A stretch of 12,864 bases of DNA from an uncultured Bacteroidia bacterium (GCA_902797895.1 CADBUS010000009.1:1-12864), one strand, 5' to 3'. Numbered from the stretch's first letter, positions 1 to 5,671 are shown. Notes: generated by a model from the sequence alone, not told the origin. Made by a program: numbers and translations.

Positions 1-304
1 ACTCCACACTCGGCACTATATGGAGTATTTGCCCAGAACGGGGAATACAGCATAGACAAATGCACGAGAGTCAAGCGTATTCGCAATCCCTCAGCTTTTT
101 GAAAATTTCCACATTTCCATCAGAGGAAAACGAAAACACTTTCGCTATATGTCTGCCATAATTCAATGGCGAGGCAAATATAACATTTTCTTAGAACAAA
201 TAGGGCCAAGATGTCTTATTTTTTGTGGAGTGGATTTGTCCTTTTACTAAAAAAAGATGGGCTGACCAAACAGTTTGGTCAGCCTATCACGACTTGTTGT
301 AATG
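1..304. other. No intact gene; possible gene remnant
   Basis: I see no convincing complete gene here. On the minus strand two overlapping frames are open for short stretches. Positions 190-71 read through AKVFSFSSDGNV before a stop, and positions 90-16 read through SRAFVYAVFPVLGKYSI before a stop. Both have the hydrophobic and Ser/Asp/Gly texture of a secreted beta-rich protein and could be one decayed gene with a frameshift, but neither has an ATG start and they may be chance. The plus strand is also open from position 3 to 170 without a recognisable product. The tRNA terminator at 260-284 lies inside this stretch. Confidence 0.2.
251..284 (-). terminator. Intrinsic terminator of tRNA-Leu
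   Basis: Positions 260-270 and 274-284 form a perfect 11-bp stem with a 3-nt loop. Read on the minus strand the stem is followed by CATC and then a run of T, which is the layout of a Rho-independent terminator. It starts about 20 nt after the tRNA CCA end at 305, so it very likely ends the tRNA transcript. The plus strand has no T run after the stem, so the element is one-directional. Confidence 0.75.
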
Positions 305-389
305 TGGTGCGGGTAAAGGGACTCGAACCCCCACGGATTGCTCCACCAGATCCTAAGTCTGGCGCGGCTACCAATTACGCCATACCCGC
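305..389 (-). tRNA. tRNA-Leu (anticodon UAG)
   Basis: The minus strand folds as a class II tRNA. The acceptor strand GCGGGTA (389-383) pairs with TACCCGC (315-309), the discriminator is A (308) and CCA is encoded (307-305). The anticodon stem CCAGA/TCTGG closes the loop CTTAGGA, giving anticodon TAG (positions 355-353), which reads CUA leucine codons. A short extra arm (GGA-GCAA-TCC) and a T loop TTCGAGT follow; a long variable arm is expected for tRNA-Leu. Two G-U pairs occur in the T stem. A Bacteroidota promoter lies upstream and a hairpin terminator downstream, so it is a single-gene transcript. Confidence 0.96.
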
Positions 390-408
390 ATTGCCTTAAA
401 AGCGGCTG

Positions 409-440
409 CAAAAATAGAAGATTTATTCTGATAAAACAAA
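409..440 (-). promoter_or_regulatory. Promoter of tRNA-Leu (Bacteroidota type)
   Basis: On the minus strand TTTG (440-437) is followed after 20 nt by TATTTTTG (416-409), an exact match to the Bacteroidota consensus TTTG-N19..21-TAnnTTTG. Transcription would start near 400, about 10 nt before the mature 5' end of the tRNA at 389. Confidence 0.7.
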
Positions 441-508
441 TTTAACCTTTCAGTGGCTAAAGCCGCAGATGCTTTTCTCCCCCAAGGAGCTATTGAATCA
501 TTTTTTAT

Positions 509-516
509 TATATTTG
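509..516 (+). promoter_or_regulatory. Likely -7 box for the rSAM/lipoprotein operon
   Basis: TATATTTG matches the Bacteroidota -7 consensus TAnnTTTG exactly. No TTTG sits at the expected -33 spacing, so the upstream half is weak or absent. A start site near 521-524 would place the octamer repeat almost immediately at the 5' end of the mRNA. This position is inferred, not observed. Confidence 0.5.
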
Positions 517-532
517 CAAAAATGGTGGCTGC

Positions 533-580
533 GAACTATGAAACTATGAAACTATGAAACTATGAAACTATGAAACTATG
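533..580 (+). repeat. 8-bp tandem repeat (AAACTATG), about 6 copies
   Basis: Five perfect copies of AAACTATG fill 541-580, and a sixth copy with one mismatch (GAACTATG) sits at 533-540. Every copy ends in ATG, at 538, 546, 554, 562, 570 and 578. The last one is the start codon of the radical SAM gene. Each earlier ATG reads ATG AAA CTA TGA, and its stop overlaps the next ATG as ATGA. The array therefore forms a chain of three-codon mini-ORFs in the leader. A tract of this kind is prone to copy-number change by slippage. Confidence 0.95.
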
Positions 581-1705
581 AAAGGATTGCCTCTAAAGAC
601 AAGAATCGCCGGAGAGCTTGAACGCAGAATCCGCAAGATGGATATTAAGGAGCATCGCCTCAGGCAGCTCTTTTGGGAGTGCACACTCTCTTGTAATCTC
701 TCTTGCCGCCATTGCGGAAGCGATTGCAAAATGTTGCCGCAGGCCTCCTCAGAGATGAAACTCGACACTTTCCTCAAAGTTTTAGATTCTGTTAAGGCCG
801 ATTGCGATAAAAGGGGCTATTCCACAGGGGAGATACTTGTGATAATCAGCGGCGGTGAACCTCTGATGCGTAAGGATTTAGAGCAGTGCGGCAGAGCTAT
901 AATCAAGAAAGGATTTCCGTGGGGAATGGTAACCAACGGCTATGCAATGACTCGTGAGCGTTTTACTGCTCTGCGCAAAGCCGGCCTCCACTCTATGACT
1001 GTTAGCTTGGATGGTCTTAAAGAGTCTCACGATTGGATGAGAGGGCGTGCCGGCAGCTTTGAAAAAGCGGTTGAAACCATTAAACTTGCTGTGGAAACCT
1101 TTGAGAAAGAGGGCTCTGCAAATGAGCCTGTAATTGGAGTGGGGGAGATTGCCTTTGATGTGGTTACTTGTGTGAATATGCGCAACTTTCAGGAGCTAAA
1201 GCAGATAAAAGAGTTGCTAATCTCTTTGGGCGTAAGGCAGTGGAGGCTCTTTACAATTTTTCCATCGGGCAGGGCAGCGCAAGATCCTACGCTACAATTA
1301 GATAATTCTCACTTTAAGGCGCTTCTGGAGTTTATAGCGGCTACTCGCAAAGAGGGTAGAATAAAGGCAAGCTACGGCTGCGAGGGCTTTTTAGGAGAGT
1401 GGGAGGGCAAGGTTAGAGATAATTTTTACCGTTGCGGCGCCGGCATATCTGTAGGCTCAGTGCTTGCAGATGGCTCAATATCAGCCTGTACAAGCATAAG
1501 GGCAGATTTTAATCAGGGCAATATTTATCGCGATGATTTTATGCAGGTATGGAATAATGCCTTTAAGCCTTATCGCGATAGGGAGTGGATGAGAAAGGAT
1601 GAGTGTGGCTCTTGCAGCTTTTTTAGATATTGCGAGGGAAACGGAATGCATCTGAGAAACTCCGATGGCTCTCTCAAATTCTGTCATTTGCAGAGGCTTA
1701 AATAG
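578..1705 (+). CDS. Radical SAM/SPASM protein of the rSAM/lipoprotein system
   Basis: This 375-residue protein is a cytoplasmic radical SAM enzyme with a C-terminal SPASM domain. It carries the [4Fe-4S]/SAM motif CNLSCRHC (C39, C43, C46), the SAM-contacting SGGEP (91-95), and an auxiliary cluster region. That region has C286, GX4C ending at C304, the CX2CX5C set C343, C346, C352, and a last C369. The cysteine usually found four residues after the third SPASM Cys is missing, so one auxiliary site may be open or differently ligated. The N-terminal block IKEHRLRQLFWECTLSCN resembles the family I know as TIGR04133, which pairs with small lipoproteins. The start at 578 is forced by an in-frame stop at 563-565. 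It heads an operon with four lipoproteins; the first follows after 26 nt. The substrate is unproven, but the lipoproteins are the obvious candidates. Confidence 0.92.
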   Translation: MKGLPLKTRIAGELERRIRKMDIKEHRLRQLFWECTLSCNLSCRHCGSDCKMLPQASSEMKLDTFLKVLDSVKADCDKRGYSTGEILVIISGGEPLMRKDLEQCGRAIIKKGFPWGMVTNGYAMTRERFTALRKAGLHSMTVSLDGLKESHDWMRGRAGSFEKAVETIKLAVETFEKEGSANEPVIGVGEIAFDVVTCVNMRNFQELKQIKELLISLGVRQWRLFTIFPSGRAAQDPTLQLDNSHFKALLEFIAATRKEGRIKASYGCEGFLGEWEGKVRDNFYRCGAGISVGSVLADGSISACTSIRADFNQGNIYRDDFMQVWNNAFKPYRDREWMRKDECGSCSFFRYCEGNGMHLRNSDGSLKFCHLQRLK

Positions 1706-1731
1706 TATTGAATAATAAAAAACGATACGAT

Positions 1732-2202
1732 ATGAAAAAAGAAAAGAGCATCTCAAAGAGTAAGAAATTGCTGAATAGGTTGATGGTTTACTTAATAGGG
1801 TTGTTGGGATTTACAGCAGCAACGGGATGTCCGGTTTTTGCTTATGGAAGCCCTCACGCAACCTATAAGTACAAATTTCAACTTTTAGATGAAAAGGATA
1901 AGCCATTGGAAAATACGCAGTTGAGAGTAACTTGGAAAGGGTATAACTATCGTTTATTGCCTACTGATCCAAATATGGTAACAGACAAAAATGGAAGAAT
2001 AAATTATTCTGCAGGCGGGTTTATAAAAAATTACGATGACTCTTGGCTTGTCTATTACGAAACTGATAATGAGCATCACTCAGGAGTATTCAAAGAGGAT
2101 TCTGTAAGAATTGAAGAAAAACGAATAAAAAAAGGTTTGGGGAATTGGAACCACGGCACTTATGAGGTTAAAGCCACATTGAAACTAAAAAAGAAGGATT
2201 AG
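1732..2202 (+). CDS. rSAM-associated lipoprotein, copy 1
   Basis: About 156 residues. I take the ATG at 1732 as the start; a TTG at 1708 in the same frame would add eight residues of no clear use. The N-terminus is basic, followed by a hydrophobic segment and GFTAATGC, a weak lipobox, so the mature protein should be lipid-anchored at that Cys. The mature part begins FAYGSPHATYKYKF and resembles a small beta-sandwich (carboxypeptidase-regulatory or Cna-B-like). It also has LVYYE, FKEDSV and a basic tail KATLKLKKKD that are shared with the other copies. The lipid Cys is its only cysteine. It matches the family I know as TIGR04134, which accompanies radical SAM enzymes like the one upstream. The next copy starts 4 nt after its stop. 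Confidence 0.88.
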   Translation: MKKEKSISKSKKLLNRLMVYLIGLLGFTAATGCPVFAYGSPHATYKYKFQLLDEKDKPLENTQLRVTWKGYNYRLLPTDPNMVTDKNGRINYSAGGFIKNYDDSWLVYYETDNEHHSGVFKEDSVRIEEKRIKKGLGNWNHGTYEVKATLKLKKKD

Positions 2203-2206
2203 TAAA

Positions 2207-2665
2207 ATGAAACTGAAAAAAAACAGAGGTAAAATTGTAGCAAAACTGCTGATTGGATTATTGGGATTATTGGGCTTTTCTGCTTGTGAAGAGGAGATGC
2301 GGGCGATGTATGGGACTCCGCATGCAACCTATAATCTTAAATTTCAACTTACTGATGAAGCTAATAAACCATTAGAGAGCACACAGTTACGAGTAAATAA
2401 CTTGGGCCGAAATATGCTTTTATTCACACCGCTTGAAAAGCTAAAAACCAATAGTGAGGGTAAAATTGATTGTTCTGTAGAGGGTTTTGGAATAATCAAC
2501 AAAAATACCTATTTAGTCTATTACGAAAAGGATAATGAGCATCATTCCGGAACTTTCAAAGAAGATTCTGTAAAAGTAACAGATATTAAGAAGATAGAGG
2601 AGGGAAAAGGATGGCACAGAGGAACTTACGAGCTTAAAGCCACATTGAAACTAAAAAAGAAATAA
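2207..2665 (+). CDS. rSAM-associated lipoprotein, copy 2
   Basis: The protein has 152 residues, with signal LLIGLLGLLGFSAC and the lipid Cys at 27, followed by acidic EEE, which often favours surface or outer-membrane sorting in this phylum. The mature part has MYGTPHATYNLKFQL, then a beta-rich domain with LVYYEKDNEHHSGTFKEDSV and the basic end GTYELKATLKLKKK. It is very close to copy 4 in the signal region and second half but differs in the middle (about residues 62-100). It has one extra Cys (KIDCSV) not found in the others. The start lies 4 nt after copy 1, and the GTAAAATG context recurs before copy 4. Function is unknown; it is a putative partner or substrate of the radical SAM enzyme. 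Confidence 0.88.
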   Translation: MKLKKNRGKIVAKLLIGLLGLLGFSACEEEMRAMYGTPHATYNLKFQLTDEANKPLESTQLRVNNLGRNMLLFTPLEKLKTNSEGKIDCSVEGFGIINKNTYLVYYEKDNEHHSGTFKEDSVKVTDIKKIEEGKGWHRGTYELKATLKLKKK

Positions 2666-2684
2666 TAAACCTAAAACATAAGCA

Positions 2685-3137
2685 ATGAAATTTGTTAAAA
2701 GATTTTATAAGTATCTGATGGCAAGCCTTTTGGCTGCTTTTGGGTTTGCCTCTTGTGACTTCCCTAAAATGTATGGTCCTCCTCGAGTAGAGTATGGAAC
2801 TCCCCACGCAATGCTGAAAGTTGATATAAAACTTGAGGATGCAGATTCTCAACCTATTGGCAATGCAGAATTGTTGCTGAAAGAGGGGGGGAGAGTTGTA
2901 GATGAAGTTGGACTAAAGACAGATGAGAAAGGGGTTATTGAGAAAACTTATCATATTTGGCCGATAAAGTTCGAGGATACCTGGCTGGTCTATTATGAGG
3001 GAGAGAACCCAAAATATATGGGGGTATTCAAAGACGATTCCATTAAGGTGCAGGGGATTCAGATAGAGAAAGGAAGTGGCTGGGATAGAGGAACTTACGA
3101 GCTTAAAGCCACTTTGAAACTTAAAAAGAAAGATTAG
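2685..3137 (+). CDS. rSAM-associated lipoprotein, copy 3 (divergent)
   Basis: The protein has 150 residues with signal MASLLAAFGFASC. This is the most divergent copy. After the lipid Cys it reads KMYGPPRVEYGTPHA, so the YGxP motif that occurs once in each other copy occurs twice here. The DNEHHSG segment is replaced by GENPKYMG, while LVYYE, FKDDSI and GTYELKATLKLKKKD remain. The lipid Cys is the only cysteine. The start is 19 nt after the copy 2 stop, the longest gap in the array. The last codons and the 4-nt junction to copy 4 are nearly identical to those between copies 1 and 2. Confidence 0.87.
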   Translation: MKFVKRFYKYLMASLLAAFGFASCDFPKMYGPPRVEYGTPHAMLKVDIKLEDADSQPIGNAELLLKEGGRVVDEVGLKTDEKGVIEKTYHIWPIKFEDTWLVYYEGENPKYMGVFKDDSIKVQGIQIEKGSGWDRGTYELKATLKLKKKD

Positions 3138-3141
3138 TAAA

Positions 3142-3588
3142 ATGAAATCAACTAACAAGAGAAGAAATATTGTATTAAAACTGCTGATTGGATTATTGGG
3201 CTTACTGGGCTTTTCTGCTTGTGAAGAGGAAAGGCGAGAAATGTATGGTTCTCCTTATGCTACATATAATCTTAAATTTCAGCTGACCGATGAGGATAAT
3301 AATCCATTAGGAAACACGCAGTTACATATAAATAAAGACGGACAACCTTTAATGAGGAATATAAAAACAGATAGTGAGGGCAAGATAGAGCAATCTATAA
3401 AGGACGGAGGCGCTCTTATTTTAGATGGTAAAAACTATTTAGTCTATTATGAAAAAGATAATGAGCACCATTCCGGAACTTTCAAAGAAGACTCCGTAAA
3501 ACTAAATGTAACTCAGATAGAGGAAGGTAAAGGCTGGTATGAGGGAACTTACGAGCTAAAAGCCACTCTGAAATTAAAAAAGAAATAA
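3142..3588 (+). CDS. rSAM-associated lipoprotein, copy 4
   Basis: The protein has 148 residues with signal LLIGLLGLLGFSAC, then EEERREMYGSPYATYNLKF. It is the close relative of copy 2: the signal-peptide DNA is almost identical over about 50 nt, and LVYYEKDNEHHSGTFKEDSV is the same in both. The middle region (about residues 62-95) is different and four residues shorter. The lipid Cys is the only cysteine. The gene starts 4 nt after copy 3 and is the last of the operon; a strong terminator hairpin begins 39 nt after its stop. Confidence 0.88.
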   Translation: MKSTNKRRNIVLKLLIGLLGLLGFSACEEERREMYGSPYATYNLKFQLTDEDNNPLGNTQLHINKDGQPLMRNIKTDSEGKIEQSIKDGGALILDGKNYLVYYEKDNEHHSGTFKEDSVKLNVTQIEEGKGWYEGTYELKATLKLKKK

Positions 3589-3626
3589 GCGGCGAATAGC
3601 ATTGCTGCAAGTTGGATCTGAAAGAG

Positions 3627-3663
3627 AATGGGGGATGACCAAAACAGTCATTCCCCATTTATG
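3627..3663 (+). terminator. Terminator of the rSAM/lipoprotein operon
   Basis: Positions 3627-3639 pair with 3647-3659 in a 13-bp stem with one G-U pair and a 7-nt loop, followed by a short T-rich stretch. Placed 39 nt after the last lipoprotein stop, it should end the operon. The A-rich left side may also allow some function for minus-strand transcription arriving from tpiA. Confidence 0.75.
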
Positions 3664-3666
3664 TTA

Positions 3667-3800
3667 TAGACTCTTCGCTGCGCTCAGAGTGACAGAGTAA
3701 GCCTCAGCACTTGAACTTGTTTGCAGCGATAATAGACTCTTCGCTCTGCTCTGAATGACAAAGCTCCGCTCAAAGTGTAGCTATTCCATTCAGAATGACT
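3667..3800. repeat. Cluster of small dispersed repeats
   Basis: Two imperfect copies of a roughly 31-bp unit lie at 3667-3697 and 3733-3763, both beginning TAGACTCTTCGCT. Two partial copies follow at 3764-3777 and 3784-3800. A fifth relative of the core CGCTCCGCTCAGAATGAC lies at 6677-6701, upstream of tig. The unit holds a small inverted GAGC/GCTC-type symmetry. These are non-coding repeats placed between transcription units. Confidence 0.7.
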
Positions 3801-3847
3801 CTGTTAGTCAGAAGCCCTTGTAATCAGATGCTCTTGGTGACTGTTAA

Positions 3848-4672
3848 TTAGAAGCTCTTGGCAATTGCAATAAAGTCATCTGCCTTTAGGGCTGCTCCGC
3901 CGATAAGGCCGCCATCTATATCGGGCTGGCTGAAAAGTTCAGCAGCGTTAGAAGGCTTGCAGCTTCCACCATAGAGAATGCTAATCTGCTGAGCCAAAGC
4001 CCCAAACTTTTCTGCCAAACTCTTGCGTATAAAGGCGTGTATCTCTTGAGCCTGCTCTTTGGTAGCGGTCTCTCCTGTTCCTATTGCCCAAATAGGCTCG
4101 TAGGCAACGGTTATCTTCTTCATATCTTCCTCGCCAAGAGCAAACAACACCTCTTTTATCTCCTCTCCCACAACATCAAAATGGCGGCCTGCTTTTCTAT
4201 CCTCCAAAGCCTCACCCACGCAATAGATAACTTTAAGCCCTGCAGCCAAAGCCTGTTTAATCTTCTCCAATAAAATGGCATTTGTTTCACCGTAGTAGCC
4301 TCTGCGCTCGGAGTGGCCGAGTATTACATACTCCACAGGGGCGCCAACTGCATCTGCCGGAGCTCCTACTACTGTTCCAACTGCCTTGCTTAGAGATACT
4401 AACATCTGTGCAGCCACCTCTCCGGTATATGCTCCCTTCTCTTTGTCTGCGCAGTTTTGTGCTCCGAGAGCCAATTTGCTGCGGCAGTTCGGGCATTTGA
4501 TGTCTCCTATAATTTTGCTTATGGGAAACAGGTGCGTAAAGGGTGTATTTACAATAAGCTGAACCTGCTGAGGAATCTCCTCAATCTTTGCAATAATCTG
4601 GTTTACAAGTTCTATGCCCTCTGCAACTGTGGTGTTCATCTTCCAGTTGCCGGCTACAATCTTTTTTCTCAT
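3848..4672 (-). CDS. tpiA: Triosephosphate isomerase
   Basis: Interconverts dihydroxyacetone phosphate and glyceraldehyde 3-phosphate in glycolysis; cytoplasmic TIM barrel. Visible landmarks are NWKMN (N9, K11), ILGHSERR with catalytic H120, AYEPIWAIGTG with catalytic E192 and the flexible loop, and ILYGGS at 232-237. At 274 residues it is about 20-25 longer than usual. The extra length seems to come from KCPNCRSK around residues 59-66 and a Gly/Ala/Val-rich stretch around 95-112 just before EYVILGHSERR, which holds GAP twice. All catalytic residues are intact, so I expect activity. No promoter box is evident in the 23-bp gap after the toxin-like gene upstream, so it may be co-transcribed with that module or use a promoter inside it. 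Confidence 0.96.
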   Translation of the reverse strand: MRKKIVAGNWKMNTTVAEGIELVNQIIAKIEEIPQQVQLIVNTPFTHLFPISKIIGDIKCPNCRSKLALGAQNCADKEKGAYTGEVAAQMLVSLSKAVGTVVGAPADAVGAPVEYVILGHSERRGYYGETNAILLEKIKQALAAGLKVIYCVGEALEDRKAGRHFDVVGEEIKEVLFALGEEDMKKITVAYEPIWAIGTGETATKEQAQEIHAFIRKSLAEKFGALAQQISILYGGSCKPSNAAELFSQPDIDGGLIGGAALKADDFIAIAKSF

Positions 4673-4695
4673 ATTATGACAATTTAATGTTTATT

Positions 4696-5316
4696 TCACA
4701 AGATATCTGTTGAAATTTTCTCAAGAAAAGACCTAATTTCAATATCTGTAGGAGGATTATCTATCATAAAATCAACAGATTCGCTATAGTCGATGTCATC
4801 AAAATAGGATAATTGTACCCTAAACATCTTGTTAGAAAATAGTTCTCCGAATATTTCTGATGCTCTTAAGGCTATCTGCTCTAAGGTAAAATGCTCTTTT
4901 AGCAAAAAATATAAATCTACATAATCTTTCCATTTAGAACGCCTACCTAAGGCATAGGCTTTCATTGCTGCAAGATCTATAAGAGTTGGTATTTTTATAA
5001 CATTATCAAAATCAATTTTAGCCTTTATGGGGAACTCGTACTGAAAGAAGGTGAGTTTTACATCATTTACTATAAAATTCATCTGTTCAGCAGTATTATA
5101 GGTTAAGGAGTATGGTAATTTAGAATTTTGAATACTCTCCAAATTCTTCTTTCTTCTTATCGGCTTATTTTTGAACAAATCAAAATCTATTGAACGGCGG
5201 TGTCCTATATGAAGAGCTATTGCAGTTCCACCTACCAAATAATACTCCTTACAGAATAAGGATATTAGAGGAAGAATCTCCAACTGATTCTTATTTAATA
5301 TCTCTTTGTGGAGCAT
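4696..5316 (-). CDS. AbiEii/AbiGii-type nucleotidyltransferase toxin
   Basis: The 206-residue protein has the AbiEii-type nucleotidyltransferase signature: YLVGGTAIALHIGHRRSIDFDLF at about residues 26-48, with GG(T) and the metal-binding DFD (D44, D46). A second block, DLAAMKAYALGRRSK followed by KDYVDLYFLL at about 114-139, is also typical of the family. Members act as the toxin of type IV toxin-antitoxin pairs or in abortive phage infection; those studied transfer nucleotides to targets such as tRNA. The start overlaps the stop of the upstream small gene by 26 nt, as expected for a coupled pair. It might instead be a domesticated family member; the assignment of toxicity is by family only. 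Confidence 0.85.
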   Translation of the reverse strand: MLHKEILNKNQLEILPLISLFCKEYYLVGGTAIALHIGHRRSIDFDLFKNKPIRRKKNLESIQNSKLPYSLTYNTAEQMNFIVNDVKLTFFQYEFPIKAKIDFDNVIKIPTLIDLAAMKAYALGRRSKWKDYVDLYFLLKEHFTLEQIALRASEIFGELFSNKMFRVQLSYFDDIDYSESVDFMIDNPPTDIEIRSFLEKISTDIL

Positions 5317-5569
5317 AGCGATTAAAAACTAATGTAAAATAGTGGCGTATTTGTGGAGTATAATTACCTTTCTGCCTGCCGGAAGCAGAGAAAAATATTC
5401 TGGCAACATTCTCTAAGCCAAGAGTTTCAATTAACTCTCTTATATCATTGAGAGTGCCGTAATTAAGCAAAGTCTCAACTAAAAGAGCATCCGAAATGGC
5501 CTCTTTTTTATCTTCCGGAGTGTACCAGAACAATACTTTGTGTTTATTGATTAAAGCACTGCGAGTCAT
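5291..5569 (-). CDS. Small partner protein (putative antitoxin) of the AbiEii-like toxin
   Basis: 92 residues from the ATG at 5569. The same frame extends to a TTG at 5599, but that codon overlaps the -7 promoter box, so the ATG is preferred. The protein is mostly helical by appearance. KHKVLFWYTPEDKK is followed by LVETLLNYGTLNDIRELIETLGLENV and a C-terminal RHYFTLVFNRYAP. This pattern (LFW, then a YG-D..I..L..G segment) resembles small proteins of the DUF6922 kind that precede AbiEii genes in Bacteroidota. I do not see a clear winged-helix AbiEi antitoxin. The antitoxin role is inferred from position and the 26-nt overlap. Confidence 0.65.
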   Translation of the reverse strand: MTRSALINKHKVLFWYTPEDKKEAISDALLVETLLNYGTLNDIRELIETLGLENVARIFFSASGRQKGNYTPQIRHYFTLVFNRYAPQRDIK

Positions 5570-5588
5570 AACCAATCCTTTCCTCTTA

Positions 5589-5620
5589 CAAAGATACAAT
5601 TTTTGGGGCAGGGGTGCAAA
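5589..5620 (-). promoter_or_regulatory. Promoter of the toxin-antitoxin module
   Basis: On the minus strand TTTG (5620-5617), 20 nt, then TATCTTTG (5596-5589) matches the Bacteroidota consensus exactly. The start site would be near 5580, only about 10 nt before the ATG at 5569. It overlaps the divergent promoter for the permease gene. Confidence 0.7.
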
Positions 5621-5635
5621 AAAGAGTTATTTTTG
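5602..5635 (+). promoter_or_regulatory. Promoter of the FecCD permease gene
   Basis: TTTG (5602-5605) and TATTTTTG (5628-5635) form a plus-strand Bacteroidota promoter with a 22-nt spacer, slightly longer than the ideal. The -33 box lies inside the spacer of the opposing promoter, and the opposing -33 box lies inside this spacer. Confidence 0.55.
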
Positions 5636-5661
5636 CGATAGGTTTTGAGTGTATCGCTCAA
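5635..5661 (+). promoter_or_regulatory. Inverted repeats in the permease leader
   Basis: GCGATA (5635-5640) is repeated inverted as TATCGC (5652-5657), and TTGAG (5645-5649) as CTCAA (5657-5661). The two pairings are mutually exclusive in RNA. They sit between the promoter and the start codon and could be an operator or a small leader structure. Both stems are short and may be chance. Confidence 0.25.
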
Positions 5662-5671
5662 CTGAGATAGA

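Noticed and set aside
211..399. 62-residue plus-strand open frame
   Set aside because: Its second half is the antisense of tRNA-Leu (reading through the CCA end and anticodon region) and the first half contains the terminator hairpin.
533..580. Octamer tract as a CRISPR array or as a simple frame-switching phase-variation tract
   Set aside because: There are no spacers, and upstream ATGs all stop within four codons, so copy changes cannot put the gene in or out of frame from an upstream start.
1708..1731. TTG start for lipoprotein copy 1
   Set aside because: The ATG at 1732 gives the same basic-hydrophobic-lipobox layout as the other copies; the extra eight residues have no counterpart.
3667..3800. 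Repeat cluster as a CRISPR array
   Set aside because: Copies are imperfect, unevenly spaced, and parts are directly adjacent without spacers of constant length.
5570..5599. TTG start giving a 102-residue putative antitoxin
   Set aside because: The codon overlaps the well-matched -7 box TATCTTTG, so it would not be within the transcript.
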